31,044 bases of DNA from an uncultured Roseateles sp. (GCA_946886855.1 CAMPJJ010000068.1:1-31044); one strand, 5' to 3'. Counted from the first letter of the stretch, positions 9,692 through 17,653 are shown. Notes: generated by a model from the sequence alone, not told the origin. Numbers and translations are program-made.

Positions 9692-10543
9692 ATGGCCGAT
9701 GACCACTGGATCCAGCTGCGACGCGACCCTCGGACCGGCATCGAGACCGTGCGGGCGCACTTCACCGGCCATGCCTACGACCCGCATGGCCACGACGAAC
9801 TGCTGATCGGCATCACCCAGCAAGGCGTGCAGCGCTTCCGTTGCCAGCGCGCGTTGCACACCAGCACGCCCGGTCGCGCGATCCTGATCGAGCCCGGCGC
9901 GGTCCACGACGGCCACGCGCCGGACGACGCCGGCTTCACCTACGCGATGCTCTACCTGCCGCAGGACTGGACGACCCGGTTGCTGGCGCAGCTCGGGCTC
10001 TTCGGGCTGTCCGCGATCCAGCCGGCGTTCCGCGACACGCTGGCCGAAGATCCGCGCCTCTTCACGGCGATCGAATCGTCCTTCAACGCCCTTCACGGCG
10101 GTGAGTCGCGACTGGGCTGCGACCAGACCCTCGACCACCTGATGGGGCTGCTGGCTGGGCATGTCGGGGTCTCGGGCGGACAGGTCCGCGGGGACTCGAC
10201 CCGGCTCGCGGAGCGTGCGCGCGAGTTCCTCCATGGCCGGATGGCGGAGGACGTCGGCCTCGACGACCTGGTCGTGCATACGGGCATGGACCGCTTCCGT
10301 CTGACGCGGCAGTTCAAGCAGTCCTTCGGCCAGTCGCCGCACGCCTACCTGGTGAGCCTGCGACTGCGCGCGGCACGGGCGCTGCTGGCGCGCGGCCACC
10401 GGCCATCCGAGGTCGCAACGGAGGTCGGCTTCTCCGACCAGAGCCACCTGGGCCGCTGGTTCCAGCGGGCCTACCGGCTGACGCCGGCCGATTACCGGCG
10501 CCGCTGCACAAACCTTCTAGACCGGGATCCGGGGCCGCCGTGA
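9692..10543 (+). CDS. AraC family transcriptional regulator
   Basis: 283 residues. Residues ~15-100 form an AraC-type cupin ligand-binding domain (HFTGHAYDPHGHDELLIGI, then GRAILIEPGAVHDGHAP), and residues ~180-275 carry two helix-turn-helix units ending in VATEVGFSDQSHLGRWFQRAYRLTPADYRR, the diagnostic AraC C-terminus. It follows the LysR gene by 15 bp and precedes the DUF2000 gene by 40 bp on the same strand, so these may form one transcription unit. AraC proteins with this cupin often control an adjacent exporter or enzyme; DUF2000 is the nearest candidate. The ligand is unknown. Confidence 0.93.
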   Translation: MADDHWIQLRRDPRTGIETVRAHFTGHAYDPHGHDELLIGITQQGVQRFRCQRALHTSTPGRAILIEPGAVHDGHAPDDAGFTYAMLYLPQDWTTRLLAQLGLFGLSAIQPAFRDTLAEDPRLFTAIESSFNALHGGESRLGCDQTLDHLMGLLAGHVGVSGGQVRGDSTRLAERAREFLHGRMAEDVGLDDLVVHTGMDRFRLTRQFKQSFGQSPHAYLVSLRLRAARALLARGHRPSEVATEVGFSDQSHLGRWFQRAYRLTPADYRRRCTNLLDRDPGPP

Positions 10544-10583
10544 CGATGCGGGCTTCGCAGTTGAAGCACGCCGTGCGACGCCC

Positions 10584-10991
10584 ATGTTTGATACGAAAGT
10601 GGCCCTCATCGTCCGGAACGACCTGGCGACCTGGCAGCGGTTGAACGTCACCGCCTTCCTCGCGACGGGCGTGGCGGCCTCCGCGCCGGAGGCGATCGGC
10701 GAGCCCTACGTCGATGCCCTCGGCCGCCGCTACACGGCCATGCTGGGCCAGCCGATGATGGTCTTCGAAGCCGACCTCGCCGGCCTGCAGGCCGCGCATC
10801 GCAAGGGGCTCGAGCATGGCCTGGCCCTGGTGCCCTATGTCCACGCGATGTTCTCGACCGGCCATGACGAGGCCAACCGCAGCGCCTTCCTCGCGGAGGA
10901 CGCCGAGCGGCCCGATCTCGTCGGTCTCGCGCTGCGCGGGCCGAAGAAGGCCGTGGACAAGGCGATCCAGGGCCTCTCGCTGCACCGCTGA
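10584..10991 (+). CDS. DUF2000 family protein
   Basis: 135 residues, the family's length. It begins MFDTKVALIVRNDLATWQRLNVTAFLATG and has EPYVDALGRRY then GQPMMVFEAD, the stretch by which I recognise DUF2000. Its biochemical role is not established; the fold resembles peptidyl-tRNA hydrolase 2-like proteins. It is cytoplasmic, with no signal peptide. It lies just after an AraC regulator, a pairing I recall as common for this family, so it is probably controlled by or co-expressed with it. Confidence 0.8.
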   Translation: MFDTKVALIVRNDLATWQRLNVTAFLATGVAASAPEAIGEPYVDALGRRYTAMLGQPMMVFEADLAGLQAAHRKGLEHGLALVPYVHAMFSTGHDEANRSAFLAEDAERPDLVGLALRGPKKAVDKAIQGLSLHR

Positions 10992-11033
10992 ACGCTCCTC
11001 GGTTGTCCGCATGGCGCCGTCGCGGCGCGCCGC

Positions 11034-11039
11034 TACATT
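11034..11039 (+). promoter_or_regulatory. Candidate -10 box (TACATT) before the CAAX-protease gene
   Basis: TACATT ends six bases before the ATG at 11046, which would give a leaderless or nearly leaderless transcript. No -35 at proper spacing is visible: TTGTCC at 11003-11008 is 25 bp away. Confidence 0.25.
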
Positions 11040-11045
11040 CGCGGG

Positions 11046-11720
11046 ATGCCATTGAGTCAAGCCGCCTGGGCCCGCATCGTCCCCTTCGCCCTCTTCATGC
11101 TGCTGCTGGCGCTGCGGGGCGCCCTGCCGGAGCAGAACGCCCTGGGCCTCGATCCGCGCTGGATCTATGCGCTGAACCTGGTGGTGGTGGGCGGCGCGCT
11201 GGCCTGGTTCTGGCGCGGCTACGGCGAATTCGACCGGCAGAACCGGCCGCGCCTTGGCGAAGCCGCCTTGAGCGTCGCCGTCGGACTCATCGTCTTCGGG
11301 CTGTGGATCCACCTCGACGCGCCATGGATGCAACTGGGCGAGGCGACCGCCGCCTTCGTGCCGATGACCGCGGACGGCCGCGTGGACTGGGCGCTGATCG
11401 CGATCCGCTGGCTCGGCGCGACGCTGCTGGTGCCGGTGATGGAGGAGTTGTTCTGGCGCAGCTTCCTGATGCGCTGGATCGCGAGCCCGCAGTTCGAGAC
11501 GGTCGATCCGCGCGCGGCCGGGCTGCGGGCGCTGGTGCTGTCGACCTTCGTCTTCATGCTCGCGCACACGCTGTGGCTCGCGGCCATCGTGGCCGGTGCG
11601 GCCTACGCGTGGCTCTACATACGCACCGGCAAGCTGGGGTGTGCCGTCATCGCGCACGCGGTGACGAACGGCGTGCTCGGGATCTGGGTGGTCTGGAGCG
11701 GGCGATGGGAATTCTGGTGA
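11046..11720 (+). CDS. CAAX prenyl protease-related membrane protein, PEP-CTERM-associated type
   Basis: 224 residues with about six to seven hydrophobic segments. It carries the CPBP/ABI glutamic intramembrane protease motifs: EELFWRS (Glu133, Glu134, Arg138), a His in FMLAHTLW (His174), and His204 with Asn208 in IAHAVTN. Size and layout match the subfamily found mainly in bacteria with PEP-CTERM/exosortase systems, where it is thought to act in protein processing or maturation; that link is family knowledge, not shown here. A PEP-CTERM substrate lies at 25846-26520 in this window, but no exosortase does. It is transcribed alone and converges on the XRE-type regulator. Confidence 0.8.
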   Translation: MPLSQAAWARIVPFALFMLLLALRGALPEQNALGLDPRWIYALNLVVVGGALAWFWRGYGEFDRQNRPRLGEAALSVAVGLIVFGLWIHLDAPWMQLGEATAAFVPMTADGRVDWALIAIRWLGATLLVPVMEELFWRSFLMRWIASPQFETVDPRAAGLRALVLSTFVFMLAHTLWLAAIVAGAAYAWLYIRTGKLGCAVIAHAVTNGVLGIWVVWSGRWEFW

Positions 11721-11735
11721 TGCGCCCGCCGCGCC

Positions 11736-12500
11736 TCAACGCTGGAGCGCCTTCGTCACGGCCGCCGGCCGCTGCAGGTGCTTGAAGCGCTCGAACAGCC
11801 AGCAGCGCATGCCCATCACCAGCGTGAACTGACGCTTCTCCTCGTCGGGGAGCTTCTGGTCCAGCAGATGCTGGCGGGCGAAGTCCTCGGCGACGCGCTG
11901 GAGCCGGTCTCGCAACTCGCGCGCCATGCCCGGGCTGAGCTGGCCGTGGACCAGCATCAGCAATTCCGCATCGTTGTCGAAGCCGCCGGCGAAGAAGTCC
12001 TGCATGACGTTCTCGCGGAAGAAGGCCATCACCGGACCTTGCGGCCGCCAGCGGAAGGTCTTGGCGACCTGCAGCCGGTAGCGGTTCAACGGCCGCAATT
12101 CGATGATGCCGAGCCGGTCCAGCTGCGCCAGCGCGCGTGTCACGTCCGGCTCGCCCATGCGGTAGGTCGCGACGATCTGCTCGAAGCTCCACTGGCTCAG
12201 GCAGCAGATGGCGGTCAGCAGCAGCTTCTCGTCGGCGACGACCTCGCGTTCCTGCTGCAGCGTCAGTTCGCTGCGCAGCGACTTCGACTGGGCGAGACGC
12301 TGCGACAGCTCGGCGAAATCGGTTTTCAGCACGCGGCAGATCTCGTCGATGCGCGACAGCGGCATCTCGCCGCCCGACGCGAACATGCGCTTCACGCTGG
12401 ACTCGGACAGGTCCAGCGCCGTCGCCAGTTGCGCGTAGCTGATGCCGGACTGCTTCAGCTCGGCCTTGATGAGATCGAGGAGGGATTGCGTGCTCGCCAT
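11736..12500 (-). CDS. XRE-type helix-turn-helix regulator
   Basis: 254 residues from ATG 12500. The frame is open further upstream, but that part reads as the antisense of the amidohydrolase gene. Residues 5-60 form a Cro/CI helix-turn-helix: LIKAELKQSGISYAQLATAL followed by SESSVKRMFASGGEMPLSRIDEICRVL. The rest is helical with a second winged-helix-like stretch (WSFEQIVATYRMGEPDVTRALAQLDRLGIIEL) at ~110-140 and a C-terminal region of unknown fold. Proteins of this build are common unnamed regulators in Burkholderiales. It is divergent from the amidohydrolase gene across 159 bp, so it may regulate it; I see no clear operator. It converges with the CAAX-protease gene with a 15-bp gap. Confidence 0.8.
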   Translation of the reverse strand: MASTQSLLDLIKAELKQSGISYAQLATALDLSESSVKRMFASGGEMPLSRIDEICRVLKTDFAELSQRLAQSKSLRSELTLQQEREVVADEKLLLTAICCLSQWSFEQIVATYRMGEPDVTRALAQLDRLGIIELRPLNRYRLQVAKTFRWRPQGPVMAFFRENVMQDFFAGGFDNDAELLMLVHGQLSPGMARELRDRLQRVAEDFARQHLLDQKLPDEEKRQFTLVMGMRCWLFERFKHLQRPAAVTKALQR

Positions 12501-12659
12501 GGGGGCGGACGTTAGCGCAAGTCGGCGGACGCCCCCCCTGGCCGGTAGCGGGATCCGAGACCGGCCGTCGCGCGCAGCGATACCGCCGCAAGCGAAGCGC
12601 GCCGGAGGAAGCGCGCGTCTCGACCATCGCGTCCGTTCCAACTTCCACGGGCGCCGACC

Positions 12660-13907
12660 ATGCTCCGCCGACGTCATCTCCTGTGCTGCGGCGCCGCCGC
12701 GGCGGCGGGCCTCTTCAGCGCGCTCGCGGCCGATGCCGCCGGGCCGCTGCGCAACCCCTGCGGTCACCCTGCCCTGCCGGTCCCCGGCGTGGATGCGCAG
12801 TGGCTCGAACGCGTCTGGAACGGCATCGACCCCGCCCAGCTCTGGGACGTCCACGCCCACCTGATCGGCACCGGCGACTCGGGGTCGGGCTGCTGGATCG
12901 CTCCCTCGCTGTCGCAGTGGTGGCACCCGGTCGAGTTCGCCCGCAAGCACGCAATCCTCAACGGCGCCTGCGTCGATCCACGCTCTGTCGCCGCGGGGGG
13001 CATCGACCGCGCCTACGTCCGCCGGCTCACCGCGCTGGCCGATGCGTTCCCCGTGGGCGCGCGCTGGCTGCTCTTCGCTTTCGACGAGGCCGTCGACGCC
13101 ACCGGCCACCGACGGCCCGACTGGACGACCTTCCACGTCCCCGACGCCTACGCCCGCGCGGTCGCCGCCGAACGTCCCGACCGCTTCGGCTGGGTCGCCA
13201 GCATCCATCCGAATCGCGAGGACGCGCTGGAGCGCCTCGACCGCGCGATCGCCGGCGGCGCGCTGGCGATCAAATGGCTGCCGAGCAGCATGGCCATCGA
13301 CCTGCGCGACATCCGCCTGCGGCCGTTCTACGACCACCTCGCCGCCGCGCGCCTGCCGCTCATCGTCCATTGCGGGGAGGAGCACGCCGTCCCCGGCGCG
13401 GACCGCCAGGACCTCGGCAATCCGCTGCTGCTGCGCGAACCGCTGCGCCACGGCGTGCGCGTGATCGCCGCCCACTGCGCCTCGCTGGGCCACGCGATGG
13501 ATCTGGATCTGCCGCGCCCGCGCTCAGTCCCCGCCTTCGAACTCTTCGCCCGGCTGATGGACGAGCCGGCCTGGCAGGGCCTGCTGCTGGGGGACGTCTC
13601 GGCGATGTTCCAGTTCAACCGCCGGCCCGAGGTGTGGCGGACCGTGCTGCGACGCAAGGACTGGCACGACCGGCTGCTGCATGGTTCCGACTACCCCCTG
13701 CCGGGCGTGCTGCCGTTGGTGCGGCTGCCCCAGCTCGCCCGGGCGGGTGTGCTGGACGAAGCCCACGTCGCCCCTTTGGGGGCATTGCGCGACCACCACC
13801 CCCTGTTGTTTGATCTCGCCCTCAAGCGGCTCGCCCGTTGGCAGGGTGATGCCCTGAGCGCTTCGGTCTTCGCGACGGCCCGGCACTTCCCCGTGCCGCT
13901 GGGTTGA
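12660..13907 (+). CDS. Exported amidohydrolase family metal-dependent hydrolase
   Basis: 415 residues. The N-terminus MLRRRHLLCCGAAAAAGLFSALAADA is an export signal with an arginine-rich start (Tat-like) and a Cys pair that could form a lipoprotein site. The mature domain is an amidohydrolase-2-type TIM barrel: the metal motif DVHAH at residues 63-67, a central HCGEEH near 237, HCASLGHA further on, and the C-terminal HGSDYPLPG near 341. These supply the His/Asp metal ligands of the family, whose members are decarboxylases or hydrolases (ACMSD-like). The substrate is unknown. Export is less usual for this family and hints at a periplasmic substrate. It is divergent from the XRE regulator. Confidence 0.82.
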   Translation: MLRRRHLLCCGAAAAAGLFSALAADAAGPLRNPCGHPALPVPGVDAQWLERVWNGIDPAQLWDVHAHLIGTGDSGSGCWIAPSLSQWWHPVEFARKHAILNGACVDPRSVAAGGIDRAYVRRLTALADAFPVGARWLLFAFDEAVDATGHRRPDWTTFHVPDAYARAVAAERPDRFGWVASIHPNREDALERLDRAIAGGALAIKWLPSSMAIDLRDIRLRPFYDHLAAARLPLIVHCGEEHAVPGADRQDLGNPLLLREPLRHGVRVIAAHCASLGHAMDLDLPRPRSVPAFELFARLMDEPAWQGLLLGDVSAMFQFNRRPEVWRTVLRRKDWHDRLLHGSDYPLPGVLPLVRLPQLARAGVLDEAHVAPLGALRDHHPLLFDLALKRLARWQGDALSASVFATARHFPVPLG

Positions 13908-13965
13908 AGGCCCTCCACTGAACCGGAGGCCCCCCGAGTGACCGGCACCGGACCGAGCGGTAGCA

Positions 13966-14046
13966 CCGATCGATACCGGGACAGGCGGCGGGTGATACTC
14001 GCCGTAAATCGGCAAGGGGAACCGGGCGCCCGCGACGACAGTCGCG
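13966..14046 (+). promoter_or_regulatory. Possible structured leader upstream of the exported-protein/DUF2145 operon
   Basis: In the 216-bp gap after the amidohydrolase, CCGAT (13966-13970) can pair with ATCGG (14008-14012), enclosing a 7-bp hairpin, CGGCGGG (13986-13992) with CTCGCCG (13998-14004), one G-U pair. A second hairpin, CGCGAC-GACA-GTCGCG, lies at 14031-14046 just before the ribosome sites. I do not recognise a known riboswitch class. In such GC-rich DNA chance pairing is possible. Confidence 0.3.
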
Positions 14047-14123
14047 TCATCGCCACCAGGAACCACTCAATGGCGCGAAGCAACCTGGCAACCGCCCCGA
14101 TCTCGACCGCAAGGAACCTGCTC

Positions 14124-14564
14124 ATGCGTCCCCGTTCATTCCTGCCCGCCCTGCTGACCGCCGCCCTCGCCTTCGGGGCGACCGGCGTGGCCAGCGCCCG
14201 CGGCGGCCCCAGCGACGCCAGCGTCGCGTTGTCCGCCGTGCCGGTCGCCATCTCGGTCGTCGCGCCCTCCGCGGTGCTGGCCGGCGGCGCGGCCTTCGTC
14301 GTCGTCGCGGTCGAGAGCACCGCCCGCGGCACCGTCTGGGTCCTGGAGCGCGCCTCCGACGGCGTTCGCATCAGTGTCGAGTTCTCCGGCAAGGTGGTGG
14401 TCGGCGCCGCGACCTCCGTCGGCACGGCCGTCGTCGTCACGGCGATCAGCACGGGCTATGTGATCTCCGCCGCCGCCGAGGCCATCGCCTTCATCCCGAA
14501 CGAGATCGGCGCCTCGCTGCTCTACAACGAGCGCGTCACCAACAAGGACCGCGTCACGCGATGA
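14124..14564 (+). CDS. Small exported protein of unknown function, partner of a DUF2145 gene
   Basis: 146 residues from ATG 14124. AAGGAA lies 7 bases upstream, and the start gives a textbook signal peptide (MRPRSFLPALLTAALAFGATGVASA). The mature part is Val/Ala/Ser-rich with alternating hydrophobic stretches (VPVAISVVAPSAVLAGGAAFVVVAVE and VVGAATSVGTAVVVTAISTGYVISAAAEAIAFIPNEIG), either membrane-spanning or membrane-associated beta. An in-frame ATG at 14070 with a nearly identical ribosome site is an alternative giving 18 extra residues. The stop codon overlaps the next gene's ATG (ATGA), so the two are translationally coupled and probably act together. I cannot assign a function. Confidence 0.65.
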   Translation: MRPRSFLPALLTAALAFGATGVASARGGPSDASVALSAVPVAISVVAPSAVLAGGAAFVVVAVESTARGTVWVLERASDGVRISVEFSGKVVVGAATSVGTAVVVTAISTGYVISAAAEAIAFIPNEIGASLLYNERVTNKDRVTR

Positions 14565-15391
14565 GCGGCGGCCCTGTCATGAAGGCGCTCCTGTTGGCCG
14601 CCGCGCTGGCGGCGGCCCTCGCGGCGGCGCCGGCCCATGCGGGCAGGCCCTGCGAGGACAAGCAGCCCACGCTCGATCAGATCCGGCGCGGCATGGACCT
14701 CGCGCAGGCGACCGCCGCCGCGCTGGACCGCAGCGGCGCCGACGTCGTGCTGCTGGCGCGCGCGGGGCAGAACCTCAGCGAATACGGGCTGCGCTGGTCG
14801 CACGTGGGCTTCGTCTATCGCGACACCATGGGCAGCGGCGCTGACGCCAAGCCGGTCTGGCGCGTGATGCACAAGCTCAACCAGTGCGGCACGGCACTGG
14901 CCGACCTGTACCGGCAGGGCCTGGGCGAATTCTTCATGGACAACCCGTTCCGCTATGAGGCGGCGTATGCGGTGCTCAAGCCTGAACTGCAGCAGGCGCT
15001 GATGCCCTTGCTGCGCGAGAACGCCCGCGCCGCCGCGCTGCACACGCCCGCCTACAGCATGGTCGCGTATCCGTGGTCCCGCGAGTACCAGCAGAGCAAC
15101 CAGTGGGCGTTGGAGACGCTGGCGGCGGCGGCGGCACCGCGCGAGGTCTTCAACCGCGCGCAGGCGCAGGACTGGCTCAAGCGCCAGGGCTACGAACCGT
15201 CGGACTTGCGCCTGTCGACCGCGAAGCGTCTGGGCGCGCGCATCGGCATGGCCAACGTGGCCTTCGACGATCATCCGTCCGCGAAGCGCTTCGCCGGCCA
15301 CATCGAGACCACCACCGCCGACACCCTCTTCAGCTGGCTGACCCGCAGCGGCTACGGCCAGGCGCCGCAGAGCGTCAAGGCCGCCCCGTGA
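14561..15391 (+). CDS. DUF2145 family exported protein
   Basis: 276 residues. It starts at ATG 14561, overlapping the previous stop by four bases; ATG 14579 would give the cleaner signal peptide MKALLLAAALAAALAAAPAHA. The mature protein contains the family-typical LSEYGLRWSHVGFVYRD, HKLNQCGTA, YRQGLGEFFMDNPFRYEA and the late AKRLGARIGMANVAFDDHPSAKR. DUF2145 proteins are periplasmic and uncharacterised. His81 in WSHVGFV and Cys109 in NQCGTA are an attractive Cys-His pair that recalls papain-like or YiiX-like peptidases; that is inference only. It is co-transcribed with the small exported protein upstream. Confidence 0.82.
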   Translation: MSGGPVMKALLLAAALAAALAAAPAHAGRPCEDKQPTLDQIRRGMDLAQATAAALDRSGADVVLLARAGQNLSEYGLRWSHVGFVYRDTMGSGADAKPVWRVMHKLNQCGTALADLYRQGLGEFFMDNPFRYEAAYAVLKPELQQALMPLLRENARAAALHTPAYSMVAYPWSREYQQSNQWALETLAAAAAPREVFNRAQAQDWLKRQGYEPSDLRLSTAKRLGARIGMANVAFDDHPSAKRFAGHIETTTADTLFSWLTRSGYGQAPQSVKAAP

Positions 15392-15482
15392 ACGCGTCGC
15401 CCCGATCCCGCGCCGATCTCCGGACGCCTGACCGTCGGACACCGATCCCCGTCTTTCCCGCACTCCCACAGCGAGCCCTCCC

Positions 15483-17408
15483 ATGAGCGACTCTTCCCAC
15501 ACCAGCCAGTTCGCATTGCTGAGCCAGCGCCGCTTCGCGCCCTTCTTCTGGACGCAGTTCCTCGGCGCGGGCAATGACAACCTGTTCAAGTTCGCCTTCA
15601 CCGTGCTGGTGACCTACCAGCTCAGCGTGAGCTGGCTGCCGGCGACGCAGGCGGGACTGGCGATCGGCGCGCTGTTCATCCTGCCCTTCGTGCTGTTCTC
15701 GGCCACCAGCGGCCAGCTCGCCGACAAGTACGACAAGGCGCGGCTGATGCGCTTCGTGAAGTCCTTCGAGATCGTCATCATGGCGCTGGCCGCCTACGGC
15801 TTCTACGCCGTCAACGTGCCGGTGCTGCTGGGCTGCGTGTTCCTGATGGGGCTGCACTCCACGCTGTTCGGGCCGGTCAAGTACGCCTACCTGCCGCAAC
15901 ACCTGAGCGATCACGAGATCACCGGCGGCAACGGCATGGTGGAGATGGGGACCTTCGTCTCCATCCTGCTGGGCAATCTGGCGGGCGGCCTGCTGGTCGC
16001 GACGCCGATCGTCGGGCCGCAGCACGTGGCGATCGCCTGCGTGGTGGTGGCGCTGCTGGGCCGCGCGACGGCGCAGGCGATTCCGGCAAGCCCGTCGACG
16101 GTGCCGGACCTCGTCATCAACTGGAATCCGGTCAGCGAGACCTGGCGCAACCTGAAGCTGGCGCACAGCCAGCTGGCGGTGTTCCGCTCGCTGCTGGGCA
16201 TTTCGTGGATGTGGTTCTTCGGCGCGGTGTTCCTGGCCAACTTCCCGTCATTCGCGAAGGAGGTGCTGCACGGCAATGAGCAGGTGGCGTCGCTGCTGCT
16301 GATGGTGTTCTCGGTCGGCATCGGCATCGGCTCGCTGCTGTGCGAGGTGCTGTCGCGCCGGCAGGTGGAGATCGGCCTGGTGCCGCTGGGCGCGATCGGG
16401 ATGAGCGTCTTCGCGATCGACCTCTACTTCGCGTCGCGCGGCCTGCCGCCGTCGGCGCCGATGAGCGTGGGGACCTTCCTCGCCAACCATGCGCACTGGC
16501 GTGTGCTGGCCGATCTGGGTCTGCTGGCGCTGTTCGCCGGCCTGTACAGCGTGCCGATGTACGCGCTGATCCAGATGCGCGCGCAGCCTTCGCACCGCGC
16601 GCGGATCATCGCGGCCAACAACATCCTCAACGCGCTGTTCATGATCGCCAGCTCGATCCTGGCCGGCGCGCTGCTGGGTGCGGGACTGACGATCCCGCAA
16701 CTGTTCCTGGTGGTCGGCATCGCCAACGCGGTGGTGGCGTTCTACATCTTCCTGGTCGTGCCGGAGTACCTGCTGCGCTTCTTCGCCTTCGTGCTGTCGC
16801 GGGTGGTCTACCGCTTCCGCGTCACCGGCGACCAGCACATCCCGACGCAGGGCGCGGCGGTGGTGGTCTGCAACCACGTGAGCTTCGTCGATGCGGTGCT
16901 GCTGATGGCCGCGAGCCCGCGGCCGATCCGTTTCCTGATGGACCACCGCATCTTCCGCATCCCGGTCCTGGGCTGGATGTTCAAGCTGGCCAAGGCCATT
17001 CCCATCGCGCCGCAGAAAGAAGACCCGGCGACCTACGAGGCGGCCTTCGCCGCCGCGCAGGCGGTGCTGGACGACGGCGAACTGGTGGGCATCTTCCCGG
17101 AAGGCGGCCTGACCCGCGACGGCTCGCTGCAGGCGTTCAAGGGCGGCGTGATGAAGCTGCTGGAGGGGCGTCCCGACGTTCCCGTGGTGCCGATGGCGCT
17201 GCAGAACCTGTGGGGCTCGTTCTTCTCGCGCGTCGAGGAGGGTCAGGCGATGGTGAGGCCGTTCCGGCGCGGGCTGTTCAGCCGCGTGGGGCTGGTCGCG
17301 TCGGCGCCGATCGCGGCGAAGGATGTGACGCCGGAGTTGCTGCGGGAACGCGTGGCAGCGCTTCTCGGCCCGGAAAGCGCTGTGGTGGCACAGCCAGCGA
17401 AGGCGTGA
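15483..17408 (+). CDS. Fused LplT-like lysophospholipid transporter and PlsC acyltransferase
   Basis: 641 residues. Residues ~1-415 form a major facilitator domain that resembles LplT (FFWTQFLGAGNDNLFKFAF at the N-terminus, then GQLADKYDKARLMR). Residues ~430-625 form a 1-acylglycerolphosphate acyltransferase domain with the catalytic HX4D motif NHVSFVD (His465, Asp470) and the FPEGGLTRDG block near 537-546. In enterobacteria LplT imports lysophospholipids that Aas (acyltransferase plus acyl-ACP synthetase) re-acylates at the inner membrane. Here the transporter is fused directly to the acyltransferase and no acyl-ACP synthetase domain follows: the protein ends at 641, where three-domain versions run to about 1100. 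The acyl donor would then have to come from elsewhere. Confidence 0.88.
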   Translation: MSDSSHTSQFALLSQRRFAPFFWTQFLGAGNDNLFKFAFTVLVTYQLSVSWLPATQAGLAIGALFILPFVLFSATSGQLADKYDKARLMRFVKSFEIVIMALAAYGFYAVNVPVLLGCVFLMGLHSTLFGPVKYAYLPQHLSDHEITGGNGMVEMGTFVSILLGNLAGGLLVATPIVGPQHVAIACVVVALLGRATAQAIPASPSTVPDLVINWNPVSETWRNLKLAHSQLAVFRSLLGISWMWFFGAVFLANFPSFAKEVLHGNEQVASLLLMVFSVGIGIGSLLCEVLSRRQVEIGLVPLGAIGMSVFAIDLYFASRGLPPSAPMSVGTFLANHAHWRVLADLGLLALFAGLYSVPMYALIQMRAQPSHRARIIAANNILNALFMIASSILAGALLGAGLTIPQLFLVVGIANAVVAFYIFLVVPEYLLRFFAFVLSRVVYRFRVTGDQHIPTQGAAVVVCNHVSFVDAVLLMAASPRPIRFLMDHRIFRIPVLGWMFKLAKAIPIAPQKEDPATYEAAFAAAQAVLDDGELVGIFPEGGLTRDGSLQAFKGGVMKLLEGRPDVPVVPMALQNLWGSFFSRVEEGQAMVRPFRRGLFSRVGLVASAPIAAKDVTPELLRERVAALLGPESAVVAQPAKA

Positions 17409-17414
17409 GCTCAC

Positions 17415-17651
17415 ATGAGGCTTGTGGCACCACAGCGTTGGAGGCTATGGCTCTGCGCAGCGAGCGTAGCGGCGGTTGGTGCTTGCTACCTTGTCCCAGA
17501 TGCTCTTGCCACTCTGCTCTGTACGAGTCCAGCCATGATGCTCAAGCTCGCGGCGTCGCTTACTGGGCTTGTCGTGCTCGTCGGGGCCTGTCGGCTGCTT
17601 GACGTTCGAACCTGCCCCCGCTGCGGGCACGAAGCACCGGATCGCCAATGA
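17415..17651 (+). CDS. Small putative membrane protein with a C-terminal CPRCGH zinc-ribbon half
   Basis: 78 residues, uncertain. There are two hydrophobic segments (WLCAASVAAVGACYLV and LKLAASLTGLVVLVGAC), then TCPRCGHEAP at the C-terminus, a half zinc-ribbon knuckle. It begins 6 bases after the acyltransferase stop, and a good hairpin terminator follows directly, which supports a real transcript end here. Base composition is visibly lower in GC than the neighbours. No family is recognised. It could equally be non-coding DNA. Confidence 0.4.
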   Translation: MRLVAPQRWRLWLCAASVAAVGACYLVPDALATLLCTSPAMMLKLAASLTGLVVLVGACRLLDVRTCPRCGHEAPDRQ

Positions 17652-17653
17652 GG

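Noticed and set aside
7802..10447. 881-codon minus-strand frame covering the oxidoreductase, LysR and AraC region
   Set aside because: Shadow of three recognisable genes.
11003..11039. TTGTCC plus TACATT as a sigma-70 promoter for the CAAX-protease gene
   Set aside because: Spacing of 25 bp is too large for a -35/-10 pair; only the -10 box is kept as a weak candidate.
12501..13493. Upstream extension of the XRE regulator's frame
   Set aside because: This part is antisense to the amidohydrolase; the regulator begins at ATG 12500 with its helix-turn-helix.
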